Shown one piece after another: positions 6,883-16,300 of a DNA stretch of 24,937 nt (position 1 is the stretch's first letter; each line of letters begins with the position of its first letter). The DNA is from a virus. The notes under the pieces are model-generated. The model did no database searches and had not been told where the DNA came from. It saw only the letters and a list, made by a program, of their open reading frames with translations. The translations under genes were made by a program, and so were the position numbers. Where the stretch lies: the IMG/VR virus record IMGVR_UViG_3300042934_000706, positions 1-24,937 of that record. One strand, given 5' to 3'.

Positions 6883-7395
6883 ATGTCCACAACTATTCAA
6901 TTGAAAATTAAAGATGACCAGGGAAATACCAAGGTCGAAAATCACGAAATCGAAGAAATTAGGCTTGATCAATATATCGGAATGATGAGAGTAGTCAACG
7001 ATATCTTAAAGGAATTAAAGGGCAACGAAGGACTGCTTGATTTGCTGAACTATGTCGGCGCCGGTGATGATGAAGCTCCAACTAAAGAATTGGATCAAGC
7101 CTTTGTTGTTAATATCATCAATTCTTTTGATGCGCTTGCTGTGCGCATGCCCGAAAAAGCGATCAATCTGCTTAGCGTAGTCAGTGGAATCAAGTCAGAA
7201 GCACTCAATAAGCAGACCATGAGCACAATTATGGACGTGTACGACGCGGTGATTAGCGAAAACGACATCGAGAAGCTGATGAATCGAGCAAAAAAGTCCT
7301 TGGCGCTGACCAAAAGCAAGATCAAACTGAAAGCCTTCGTAAGCAAGCTGGCTCCAGCGCCGAAGGAAACCGTGTCAGAAACGACACAAGCCTAA
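6883..7395 (+). CDS. Tail assembly chaperone (gpG-like)
   Basis: 170 residues. I chose the ATG at 6883 because ATGGAGGTAAATTTC precedes it; a longer frame from 6808 would run through the terminator hairpin and is unlikely. The product is acidic and helical, with an N-terminal beta-region (TTIQLKIKDDQG) and a Lys-rich C-terminal helix. Its place between the tail tube and the tape measure identifies it as the first tail assembly chaperone, equivalent to lambda gpG, which coats the tape measure protein while the tube polymerises. It is expected to be made in excess over the frameshifted GT product. Confidence 0.75.
   Translation: MSTTIQLKIKDDQGNTKVENHEIEEIRLDQYIGMMRVVNDILKELKGNEGLLDLLNYVGAGDDEAPTKELDQAFVVNIINSFDALAVRMPEKAINLLSVVSGIKSEALNKQTMSTIMDVYDAVISENDIEKLMNRAKKSLALTKSKIKLKAFVSKLAPAPKETVSETTQA
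7290..7296 (+). promoter_or_regulatory. Slippery site A AAA AAG for programmed -1 frameshift
   Basis: In the gpG reading frame the codons are GCA AAA AAG, so the heptamer A AAA AAG is in the correct zero-frame phase. From here the -1 frame is open without a stop to 7730. Tail chaperone pairs of long-tailed phages use exactly this arrangement to make a G-T fusion. I did not identify a clear downstream stimulatory structure. Confidence 0.65.
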
Positions 7396-7730
7396 AAGAA
7401 GCGATTATTTACAGATTGGCTCCATTACTTGGTGGACGATCAGAAGTCCTGATCACTCCGATGGTGGAGCTTTTTATGTACCTTGAACTGGAAATGACGA
7501 AAGACAAAGCAAGCGCCCGTGAGCACGAATACGAGCGTTATTTTGCGTTCATTTCTCAATGTATGGCTTCGCCTTATGCGGATCCGGACAAGCGAGAAGA
7601 ATTCCGGCAATCGTTAATGCCGCGTGATGCTGACAATCATCCAAAGATCGAACAGAAATGGAACTTTGAACTGCTCAAAAAGCTGAAATCCAAACAGAAA
7701 GGAGGGGGAAAACCACATGGCAACAGTTGA
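7296..7730 (+). CDS. Tail assembly chaperone T extension (gpGT fusion part)
   Basis: This is the -1 frame read after the slippery site; it continues past the gpG stop at 7393-7395. It has no ATG at its beginning (only a TTG at 7416 with no ribosome binding site), which argues for expression by frameshifting. The fusion would have about 282 residues: 138 of gpG and 144 of T. The T part holds EAIIYRLAPLLGG, a helical HEYERYFAFISQCMASPYAD and a basic C-terminus. In lambda the T domain links the chaperone complex to the major tail protein. Its end overlaps the tape measure start at 7717. Confidence 0.7.
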   Translation, partial: VLGADQKQDQTESLRKQAGSSAEGNRVRNDTSLKEAIIYRLAPLLGGRSEVLITPMVELFMYLELEMTKDKASAREHEYERYFAFISQCMASPYADPDKREEFRQSLMPRDADNHPKIEQKWNFELLKKLKSKQKGGGKPHGNS

Positions 7731-10700
7731 AGAACTTCGTGCTGATTTTACAGCCACATTCGGAAGCATGACAGCCGGTATTCGGACAATCCGGCAGGCT
7801 TTGCAAGGCATTGGGCAATCCAGTGAAGAAGCGTCTCAGAAGTCTAATCGTGCCTTTAAAACCTTGGGGAGTACATTGGATAATCTTCAAACTGAGTTGA
7901 AAAAAACTGGCAAGCAGAATGAGTTTAAAGATCTGAATACTTCCATCGAAAAGGCTCAGAAGGAACTCAAAGAGACTGGACAAGTCAGCGAGCAATCGAT
8001 GAAGCAGTTGCAGACAGCTGTTCAGCAATCCAAAACAAAGCTAGGAACTTTAGGGGATGATGGCAAGAAGAATATGCAGCAGTTCGCGCCGATCTTGGAG
8101 AAGGTTGATAAACAGCTTCAACAGTTGGGCGTAAAAAACGGTCTCGATCAATTGACGGAAGATCAAAAGAAAGCTGAACTGCAAACGAAAAAGTTGTCCG
8201 AAGTCGTCGATGATCAAACCAAAAAGTTGTCCGAAGTCGTCGATGATCAAACCAAAAAGTTGGAAGACGAGAACAACCGATATAAAGACCTGTCCGCGGG
8301 TATCCTGGGGGCGGGTAGCAAGTCTCAACAGTTACGCGAGAAGTCTGAACATCTTACAAATGTGATGAAGATTCAGGCTGAAACGGTCGATGTCTTGAAG
8401 CGGAAATATAACGATTCTGTATCCGCTGTTGGGAAAAATGCTGACGAGACAAAGCGACTAGAAAGCGCATTGAATCATGCTTCTGATAGCATGAAAAACA
8501 CGGAGAATGATTTAAAACAGACTAACGCAACAATCTCTGCTCAGTCCACTCTTTGGGGCCGTATGAATACACGATTAGGCGATGCAAAACAAAGATTTCA
8601 AAGCCTTGAAGACTCCGGCAGCACAGTGGCAAGGACATTCGGAATTGCAACTGCAGTCATTGGCGGAGGACTTGGGCTGACCGTTAAAAAGGCAGCTGAT
8701 TTTGAACAAGCGATGTCCAATGCTAAATCTGTTATGGATCCGGCTGATGTGAAAAAATATAGTAGTGCTCTTGAACAATTGGCAATTACAGCCGGAAGCA
8801 AAACGGTATATAGTGCCACAGAAGCAGCGGAAGCTATCGGCGAACTTCAGAAAGCTGGCGTTTCTACTTCCCAAATTATGCATGGCGCACTATATGGCTC
8901 CTTAAACCTTGCCACTGCTGGTGAACTTGACCTGAAAGACGCTGCAGAAATTGCATCAACCGCACTGAATGCATTCAAAAAAGACAATTTAAGTGTTGCA
9001 AAAGCGGCGGATATTTTATCTGGTGCGGCTAACGCCAGTGCAACAGACGTTGGAGAATTAAAGTTCTCTCTTTCAATGGTATCTGGTGTCGCTTCGTTAG
9101 CTGGAATGTCCTTTAAAGATACCGCAACGGCACTTGCCGTGTTTGCTCAGCACTCAATGAAGGGCAGCGATGCCGGTACATCATTAAAAACGATGCTCTT
9201 AAATATGCATCCTCAAACACAAGCGGCAGCCAATGAGTTCGAACGATTGGGCTTGCTGACATTTGATGCGTCTCAAGCAATGACGCTTTTACGTGCGCAT
9301 GGAATCAAGCCACTTTCTGATGACCAGGATAGGCTTATGAGTCAAATCACTCAATTATCCGTGAAGATGTCGGGGGCAAAGGAAGGTACAAAAGCGCAGG
9401 AGAAAGCATTCAAGGATTTAACAATGCAATCTGGTGCGCTTCATTCTGCTTTTTATGACCAGCATGGTGACCTAAAAAATCTCGATGACATCGCTCAACT
9501 TCTTACCACTCACATGAAGGGTATGACTTCAGAGCAGCTGACAAATTCTTTCAAGACAATGTTTGGTGGAGACGCCATTCGCGGTGCTGGATATTTATTT
9601 CAAGAGGGCGCTAAAGGTGTCGATAAGATGGCGGCCAGCATGGATAAGATTAAAGCTGCTGATGTCGCAAAGCAAAAGATGGATAACTTCAAGGGAGTAT
9701 TGGAACAGTTAAGGGGCTCCTTGGAAACGGCTAGCATTACCATTGGAGAGAAAATGTTGCCTGCTTTGCGCGCGTTAACGAGTATTGTTCAAAAAGCGGT
9801 TGATTGGTTTAATTCACTTCCTGAGCCAGTTCAGCATTTTATCGCAATCGGTGCCGGATTAACTGCGGCTCTTCTAGGTGTAGTTGCAGCAATGGGATTT
9901 GTTGCGATGGGTATTGGTGGAGCAATAAAAGCAATTAAAGCATTTATTGATCTTATGATTAGATTTAGAGTTCAGGCTGCACTTGGGAGTAAATCAGCTA
10001 AAACCTTTGGTGCAAGTGCTGCGGTTGCAGGAAAGGAAATGGACACGGCCGGCGGTAAGATGTCCGGTGCAGGTGGAAAGATTAAAGGCTTGCATGGAAT
10101 TCTTGGACTTGCTGGCGGAGCTTTAATGATGTTTGGTGGTAAGTGGGGCATGATTTCGGGAATAGTTATGAATTTCTTACCTGAAATTATGAATGTTGGT
10201 AAGGGCATTCTTTCATTTGCTCGTGTGGCACTTACTGGCGGAGCGGCAGCAGAAGGACTGGCAGGCGGCCTTGGTGGTACAGCGACTATACTCGAAATAC
10301 TCGGTGGGCCGATCGGTTGGATTATTCTAGGCGTCACCACTTTGGCAACAGCTTTTTATCTTGCTTACAAGAACATCAAGCCATTCCACGATTGGGTTGA
10401 CAGGACGGCATCATCTCTAAAAGACGGTTTTGTGGGCGCGGTAAACAAAGTCAAAGATTTCTTTCAGCCGATGATCAAAACGACTATTGAGTGGGGTAAA
10501 AGCGTTGATAAAGCAACGCAAACTGCTCTCAATGGATACGTCAAACTGTCAGATCAAGCACAAAGGAAGCTTGAAGAACTTGTGATCACCGGTAAAAAGG
10601 TTGGGAAACAAGATGTTGCCAACCTAGTTAAGCCATACAAGCAAATGGCTGATCAGATCATTGGACATTTTGAACGTATGGACAAACAATCTGAGAATGC

Positions 10701-12582
10701 ACTGGCGGCTCTAAGGAAAGCGAACAAGAAAGAATACGAGCAAATCAAGAAAGATGCTCAATCAGGTACTGAAAAGAAAGAAAAAGCCGTCCGTGCTATT
10801 GAAGGACAAATTGAAAATATCTATAAAGATGCAGCTAATAATCATCGTTCAATCACAGCAGATGAGCAGGATAAGATTAATAAACTGCAGTCGAAAATGA
10901 ATACCTACGCCGTGCAGTCTATGACTAGATCGCAAAAACAACAGGAAATTATCCTTGGCAAATTAAGAGATCATGCAAGCAACCTTTCTGCAGATCAGGC
11001 AGCAGCTGTTGTTCGGAACGCCAAGAAACAAGAAGAACAGACGATAAGCCATGCGAACAGCCAGTATAAAGGCGTGGTAAAAAGTGCAAATAGCCAGTAT
11101 AAGAGTGCCAAGAAGTGGGCGGATCAACAGTATTATGCATTGCATAACATTTCAAAAGATCAGTACGATGCTGTAGTCGGTTCCGCGAGAGATCAACGGG
11201 ATAGCACAATCAGCGCCGCTAAGAAGCAGCGTGATAAAGTGGTTGATCATGCCAAAAGCATGCAGTCGAACGTTGTTAAGCAAGCCAAGAAACAGGCGCA
11301 TGGTCATGTAGATCAAGTTAACTGGGAAACTGGCAAGGTGCTTAGCAAATGGGATGAATTCGCTATCGGACTTTCTTTTGTTGTAAACGACATCTCCGGT
11401 TTCTTTAATAAGATGTTTTCGAAGATTGGATTAAAAAGCCTAAAGATTCCAACGTGGAAGCCAGCTGGTTATGCAAAGGGAACAAAAGGTACGCAGAAAG
11501 ATGAAATCGCGCTCACTGGTGAGGAAGGGTTTGAACTCGCGCATTCGCCAGGCGCTGGCATTTATACGGTCGGTGCAAGGGGTCCGGAAATGCGGTACCT
11601 CCCGAAAGGCACATCAATTCTGCCACACGGTAAATCAGTTGACCTACTCAGCGCTCTTGACATTAAAGGCTATGCTTCCGGTGTCGGTGATTTCTTCTCC
11701 GGTCTGTGGGATAAGGTTAAAGGCGGCGTGTCCTGGGCATCTGACATGGTTTTCTCTGCTCCTAAGAAATTGGTTAACTGGGTTTCTGACAAGGTTGGTT
11801 TAGGAGACTTTCAAAAGAGTTTATCTGATTGGCCAACAATTAACGGGTTGTCTGTTCAACTGCCGAAGAACATGTTTAAGGGGATAATCGATAAGCTAAA
11901 AGATTTCGGATCGTCAGCAGATCCACCGGGTTCCGGAGTTGAACGTTGGCGTACATCCGTTATTCGAGCCCTTGCAATGAACGGATTAAGTACAAGCGGT
12001 TCAATGGTCAACAAAGTGCTGCGGCAAATGCAGACTGAATCAGGCGGAAATCCGAAAGCTGTTCAGCATGGCTATACGGATATCAACACGATCAAAGGTG
12101 ATATTGCCAAAGGCTTGATGCAGACCATTTCAGCAACGTTCAATGCTTATAAGTTTCCTGGTCATGGGAACATATTCAATGGTTTCGACAACCTGTTAGC
12201 TGCATTAAATTACGCAAAGAATCGCTACGGATCATCGCTGTCAGCACTTGGCAAAGGTCATGGTTATGCAAACGGTGGATGGAACTTCATGCATACTCTT
12301 GCAGAGATTTCAGAGGGGGATAAAGCCGAAGTGATCCTGCCGGTTGAGAACAAAAATCGGACGCTTGACTTAATGGCTCAGGTGCTAAGCACTTATGGAG
12401 TTAAGGGAACTTCAACCGTTGAATCGAGTAATGATAATTCAAAATATCAGCTGAGCGTTCTCGAACTGCTGCAGAAAATTGCTGACAGCAACGGCAAGGA
12501 CATTTTTATCGATGGTCAGAAGATCACCGATTATATCGCTCATCAACTTTCTTTCAATGCTAGGCGAAAGAAGGCGTTTTAA
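7717..12582 (+). CDS. Tail tape measure protein with lytic transglycosylase-like domain
   Basis: 1621 residues, ATG at 7717 preceded by AAAGGAGGGGG. The N-terminal third is coiled-coil, with an exact 11-residue tandem duplication (KKLSEVVDDQT) at residues 158-179. Residues about 325-550 are the phage minor tail/tape measure core (FEQAMSNAKSVM, AIGELQKAGVS). Around 700-900 come hydrophobic, Gly-rich segments likely to insert in the host membrane; 950-1200 is again helical and Gln/Lys/Ala-rich. Residues about 1406-1515 look like a soluble lytic transglycosylase-type domain with QMQTESGGN (candidate catalytic Glu1441), LMQTISATF and Y-rich end, which would cut peptidoglycan during DNA entry. With about 0.15 nm per residue the tail would be near 240 nm. 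The gene abuts Dit with no gap. Confidence 0.9.
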   Translation: MATVEELRADFTATFGSMTAGIRTIRQALQGIGQSSEEASQKSNRAFKTLGSTLDNLQTELKKTGKQNEFKDLNTSIEKAQKELKETGQVSEQSMKQLQTAVQQSKTKLGTLGDDGKKNMQQFAPILEKVDKQLQQLGVKNGLDQLTEDQKKAELQTKKLSEVVDDQTKKLSEVVDDQTKKLEDENNRYKDLSAGILGAGSKSQQLREKSEHLTNVMKIQAETVDVLKRKYNDSVSAVGKNADETKRLESALNHASDSMKNTENDLKQTNATISAQSTLWGRMNTRLGDAKQRFQSLEDSGSTVARTFGIATAVIGGGLGLTVKKAADFEQAMSNAKSVMDPADVKKYSSALEQLAITAGSKTVYSATEAAEAIGELQKAGVSTSQIMHGALYGSLNLATAGELDLKDAAEIASTALNAFKKDNLSVAKAADILSGAANASATDVGELKFSLSMVSGVASLAGMSFKDTATALAVFAQHSMKGSDAGTSLKTMLLNMHPQTQAAANEFERLGLLTFDASQAMTLLRAHGIKPLSDDQDRLMSQITQLSVKMSGAKEGTKAQEKAFKDLTMQSGALHSAFYDQHGDLKNLDDIAQLLTTHMKGMTSEQLTNSFKTMFGGDAIRGAGYLFQEGAKGVDKMAASMDKIKAADVAKQKMDNFKGVLEQLRGSLETASITIGEKMLPALRALTSIVQKAVDWFNSLPEPVQHFIAIGAGLTAALLGVVAAMGFVAMGIGGAIKAIKAFIDLMIRFRVQAALGSKSAKTFGASAAVAGKEMDTAGGKMSGAGGKIKGLHGILGLAGGALMMFGGKWGMISGIVMNFLPEIMNVGKGILSFARVALTGGAAAEGLAGGLGGTATILEILGGPIGWIILGVTTLATAFYLAYKNIKPFHDWVDRTASSLKDGFVGAVNKVKDFFQPMIKTTIEWGKSVDKATQTALNGYVKLSDQAQRKLEELVITGKKVGKQDVANLVKPYKQMADQIIGHFERMDKQSENALAALRKANKKEYEQIKKDAQSGTEKKEKAVRAIEGQIENIYKDAANNHRSITADEQDKINKLQSKMNTYAVQSMTRSQKQQEIILGKLRDHASNLSADQAAAVVRNAKKQEEQTISHANSQYKGVVKSANSQYKSAKKWADQQYYALHNISKDQYDAVVGSARDQRDSTISAAKKQRDKVVDHAKSMQSNVVKQAKKQAHGHVDQVNWETGKVLSKWDEFAIGLSFVVNDISGFFNKMFSKIGLKSLKIPTWKPAGYAKGTKGTQKDEIALTGEEGFELAHSPGAGIYTVGARGPEMRYLPKGTSILPHGKSVDLLSALDIKGYASGVGDFFSGLWDKVKGGVSWASDMVFSAPKKLVNWVSDKVGLGDFQKSLSDWPTINGLSVQLPKNMFKGIIDKLKDFGSSADPPGSGVERWRTSVIRALAMNGLSTSGSMVNKVLRQMQTESGGNPKAVQHGYTDINTIKGDIAKGLMQTISATFNAYKFPGHGNIFNGFDNLLAALNYAKNRYGSSLSALGKGHGYANGGWNFMHTLAEISEGDKAEVILPVENKNRTLDLMAQVLSTYGVKGTSTVESSNDNSKYQLSVLELLQKIADSNGKDIFIDGQKITDYIAHQLSFNARRKKAF
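8188..8262 (+). repeat. 33-bp in-frame tandem repeat in tape measure gene
   Basis: Two identical 33-bp units (8188-8220 and 8221-8253) are followed by the first 9 bases of a third. Each unit encodes KKLSEVVDDQT. Base-perfect identity suggests a recent duplication. The reading frame is kept. Confidence 0.9.
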
Positions 12583-13302
12583 ATGGAAACATATTTTACG
12601 TTTGATGGGATTCGATCAATTGACAAAGGGTTGCGTATTCAAACCATACCGCAAATGACTGGAGCTGATCGAGATGTAACCTTTCAATCGGTTCCGGGAC
12701 GAAAAAACGGTGACTTGATTTTGGATAACGACCGCTTCACAAATTATAACCAGGAATATGATTGTTGGGCGGATCCGGTAGACGGTCAGTCGTTATTTGA
12801 TCTCGCCCGAGATGTTCAATCATGGCTTCAAATCCCTGTTACTTACAAGAAACTGATTGATAGCCGCGATCCTAATTACTATCGAGAAGCAGTTTGCGTG
12901 ACGAATATGGCTTTAGCACCGACCTTAATTAATTTTGGTCAAGCTAAGGTCATTTTTAATTGCAAACCATTCCGCCGTCGCATTGATGGTGATACAGTAC
13001 GACCATTTACAGCATCAGGAATATTAACAAATCCCGAACAATGGGAATCTGAACCATACATTAAGATCACAGGTAGCGGCGACATCAAATTAAGAATAAA
13101 CGATCAGGAAATCGTGCTCACAGGTGTAAGTGATTATATAGAGATCGATTCTGAGATGCAATCCTGTTTTAAAGGGATTGTTTTGCAAAACAGCCATTAC
13201 AGGTCAGATTTCTGGCCATTTTTAAATGTTGGTGATAATCAAATTTCGTGGACAGGAAACGTTTCTAAAGTCGAAATCAAACCGAGGTGGAGAACGCTAT
13301 GA
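12583..13302 (+). CDS. Distal tail protein (Dit), siphovirus tail component
   Basis: 239 residues, ATG directly after the tape measure stop. The pattern (ETYFTFDGIRSIDKGLRI, VPGRKNGDLI, then IFNCKPFRRRIDGD and a C-terminal beta-domain) matches the Sipho_tail family of distal tail proteins, whose hexamers form the hub joining tail tube to baseplate. The motif PGRxGDL and the CKPF-R turn are typical of the family. Length is close to the usual 240-260 residues, so it carries no large inserted carbohydrate-binding domain. Its TGA overlaps the ATG of the next gene (ATGA at 13299-13302), suggesting translational coupling and balanced production of the tail tip proteins. Confidence 0.85.
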   Translation: METYFTFDGIRSIDKGLRIQTIPQMTGADRDVTFQSVPGRKNGDLILDNDRFTNYNQEYDCWADPVDGQSLFDLARDVQSWLQIPVTYKKLIDSRDPNYYREAVCVTNMALAPTLINFGQAKVIFNCKPFRRRIDGDTVRPFTASGILTNPEQWESEPYIKITGSGDIKLRINDQEIVLTGVSDYIEIDSEMQSCFKGIVLQNSHYRSDFWPFLNVGDNQISWTGNVSKVEIKPRWRTL

Positions 13303-16300
13303 CACCGATACTTTATGCTGCAAACGAAACACAATTTAATAGTATGGGCATTGGTGCGCTGGCGGATGCCATCTCGGCGCATGCGACTGAGGAGCGGAAC
13401 GGAGCGTTTGAACTGGAATTTGGCTATCCGGTTGACGGCCCGCTTTTTAATGAGCTGCAGAAAGATCGCATTGTAAAGGTGAAAGCCAACGATGACGCCA
13501 ACATGGATCTGCAGCTGTTCCGGATCTACTATATTAGCAAGCCGATCAACGGGCAGTGCCAGTATAAAGCTGAACATGTCAGCTACGAGTTGGGGAAGAA
13601 CCCGATCACGAGCGTCAATGTGACCGGTACCGCACAGCAATTTATGAATGCGGTGCTTGCAAATACACTATTCCCACACCGATTCACAGCGATCTCAGAC
13701 GATCCAGCCACTTCGAGCAGTAGCTTAATTCGTGTCTCGGCACGTGAAGCATTTGGAGGTACAACCGGCAGCTTGATCCAAATATGGGGCGGAGAGCTGA
13801 CCTTTGATAATTGGCTGATCCGTCACTCACTCAATCGCGGTACCGATACCGGAATCATTGTCGGCTATGGCAAAAATCTAACTGATCTCAATCAGGAAGA
13901 AGCCATAGACACAACGTATACAAGCATCTATCCATACGCCACGATCCAGGTACCGACTGGTGAAGGCGAAGATGCCTCGACTACTGATCAAGTGATCGAG
14001 TTGCCTGAGAAATACGTCAATAGTCAGTATGTTGGTAACTATGCTTACGACCGCTGCCTGCCGGTGGACTTGAGCGGCGATGATGTGACGGATGAAGCGT
14101 CTTTGCGTGCGAAGGCGCAGCAGTACATTACCAGCAATGACATTGGCAAACCTACTGTTAATCTGACTGTCAGCTTCATCAACCTGTGGCAGACGGAAGA
14201 GTACACGAGCATCGCTCCATTGGAGCACATCAATCTGTGCGATTATGTCACGGTACGATTTAAAAAGCTTGGTGTGGACGTTAAGGCAAAGGTTATCAAG
14301 ACGGATTATGACGTGCTCGCTGAACGATATCTAAGCGTTGAGTTAGGCGATCCGAAGTCTAATCTTGCAGACGACATCAACGGAATGCAAACCACCATCG
14401 CCGATGTGTCCGCAACCGCAAATCAAGCTGCCAAAATATCCGGCTATGCGCTCACGCAAGCAAACGGCAAGAACAGGAACTTCTACTCTGAAACTTTTCC
14501 CACTGAGGGTATGATCAAGAACGATATCCTGTTTATGAAAGTAAACGGCCAATATCTTAAGAAATACCATTATGACGGCATACAGTGGGTGCTTGATGTT
14601 AGTGCTGACGCTAACGATGCTTTAGAAGCCGCCAATCAGGCAATGGAGTCAGCTAACGGCAAAACCAAAGTATTTAGGCAAGCTGCCGAACCCACTGGAG
14701 AACTACAGGATAATTATATTTGGTTTAGGGATAACCCAGATGGCACTATTACTCAGTTTACCTATAAAAACGGCGAGTGGTCTGACCCACAATTGGCAGG
14801 CGTCAAAGCCGCGCAGGATCAAGCCAATACCGCAGTAGCCACAGCAGACGCGGCGAGCGCGCAAGCATCTAATGCGCTTAATACTGCTAACAGTGCGTCA
14901 GGTCAAGCGGCAACGGCGATTAATACAGCTAATGCTGCCAATAGTGCTGCTATTACGGCTCAACAGACGGCAGGAGACGCGGCGGCGCAGGCATCGAATG
15001 CTTGGAATAATGCTCAGACGGCGATCGGTAACGCACAGAGTGCGCTGGACGCGTATAACAATATGCAGATCGGCGGGTTAAACTTACTTCCTAATAGTGC
15101 ATTTATCAAGGACGATGGATGGAGTGCGACAGGAAATCATTCGGCAACAATAGATTCCGAAATCTATCAGACAAGGAAATGCTTGCACCTTGTATCTTCC
15201 GGTGTTGGCGGGGGCTACCCAGGACACGTAGAAGTTAATTATAGCGGTGGAAACTACGCAGATAATGATTCGTTCGTCTTATCTTTTTATGCAAAATCAT
15301 TAAGCGGAAATGTTTCATTTCATGCGGAACTATGGGGCAGTCGAGGAGCGGAAAATTTTGTTTTGACAGGTGAATGGCAGAAGTTTACTGTGCACTTAAT
15401 GTTTAATGCAGCTTCTACAATGCAGATACTTTATTTTTGGCTAAATGGAGCGGGTGAATGCTTAATTAATTCACCGAAATTATCAACGGGGGATAAAATA
15501 ACCGACTGGTCCTCTGCCCCCGAAGATGTCCAAGTCCAGATTGACAACATCAATGGCACACTCACGCAGAAGGTTAGTCAAGACCAATTCGACACGCTTG
15601 CAGGTACGGTATCAAGCCAAGCGACTGCAATCACGCAGAATCAGCAAGACATTGGATTGAAAGCGAATAAGGACTACGTGGACGCGATTAATCAAACGGT
15701 GCAGAGCCACAGTACAGCAATCAGCGAAAACGCGCAGACTATCGAATTGAAGGCTGACAGTTCAACTGTCAATACACTCACCGGTCGTGTCTCGACTGCC
15801 GAAGCTACGTTAACTACACAGGCGAATCAGATCGCGGCGCGAATTACAAGCCAAGATGCAGACGCCAAGTATGCGACACAGACGGCGCTGACGGCGACAA
15901 GCACGAGTTTGACGAGTAGTATTAGTGCTGTTCAAACTAATCTTAATAATTTACAAATAGGGGTAAGAAACCTATTGCTAAACAGCGGATTCTCAGAAAA
16001 TACATCAACTTGGGCAGGAAGTCATGGAAGTTCAATCTCGCTTGGAACAAGTTCCGATTCTCCATACACATCACGGCCTGATTTAAATCATGGAATATTA
16101 AAGATTGTTCAGCTATTAGGTCAGCAATATGCTTATATGTCGCAAAATTTATCAGTTACAGCGGGTCGTAAATATGTTATTTCAGGTTATGTTTACGCAG
16201 GTTCATCTGTACCGAGTGGAGTTCTAAGAGTTGGGATTTATGAGACAAGTGGTGGATCTTGGACACTAGGACGAATAACAACTATTGAAACAAGAGATTC

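Noticed and set aside
9972-10340. Minus-strand 122-residue ORF, rich in Pro/Ala/Ile
   Set aside because: It is the complement of the Gly/Ala-rich membrane segment of the tape measure gene, has no ribosome binding site and an odd composition.
13239-13640. Minus-strand 133-residue ORF across the Dit/tail-tip junction
   Set aside because: It overlaps two confident genes, no ribosome binding site or family motif is visible.
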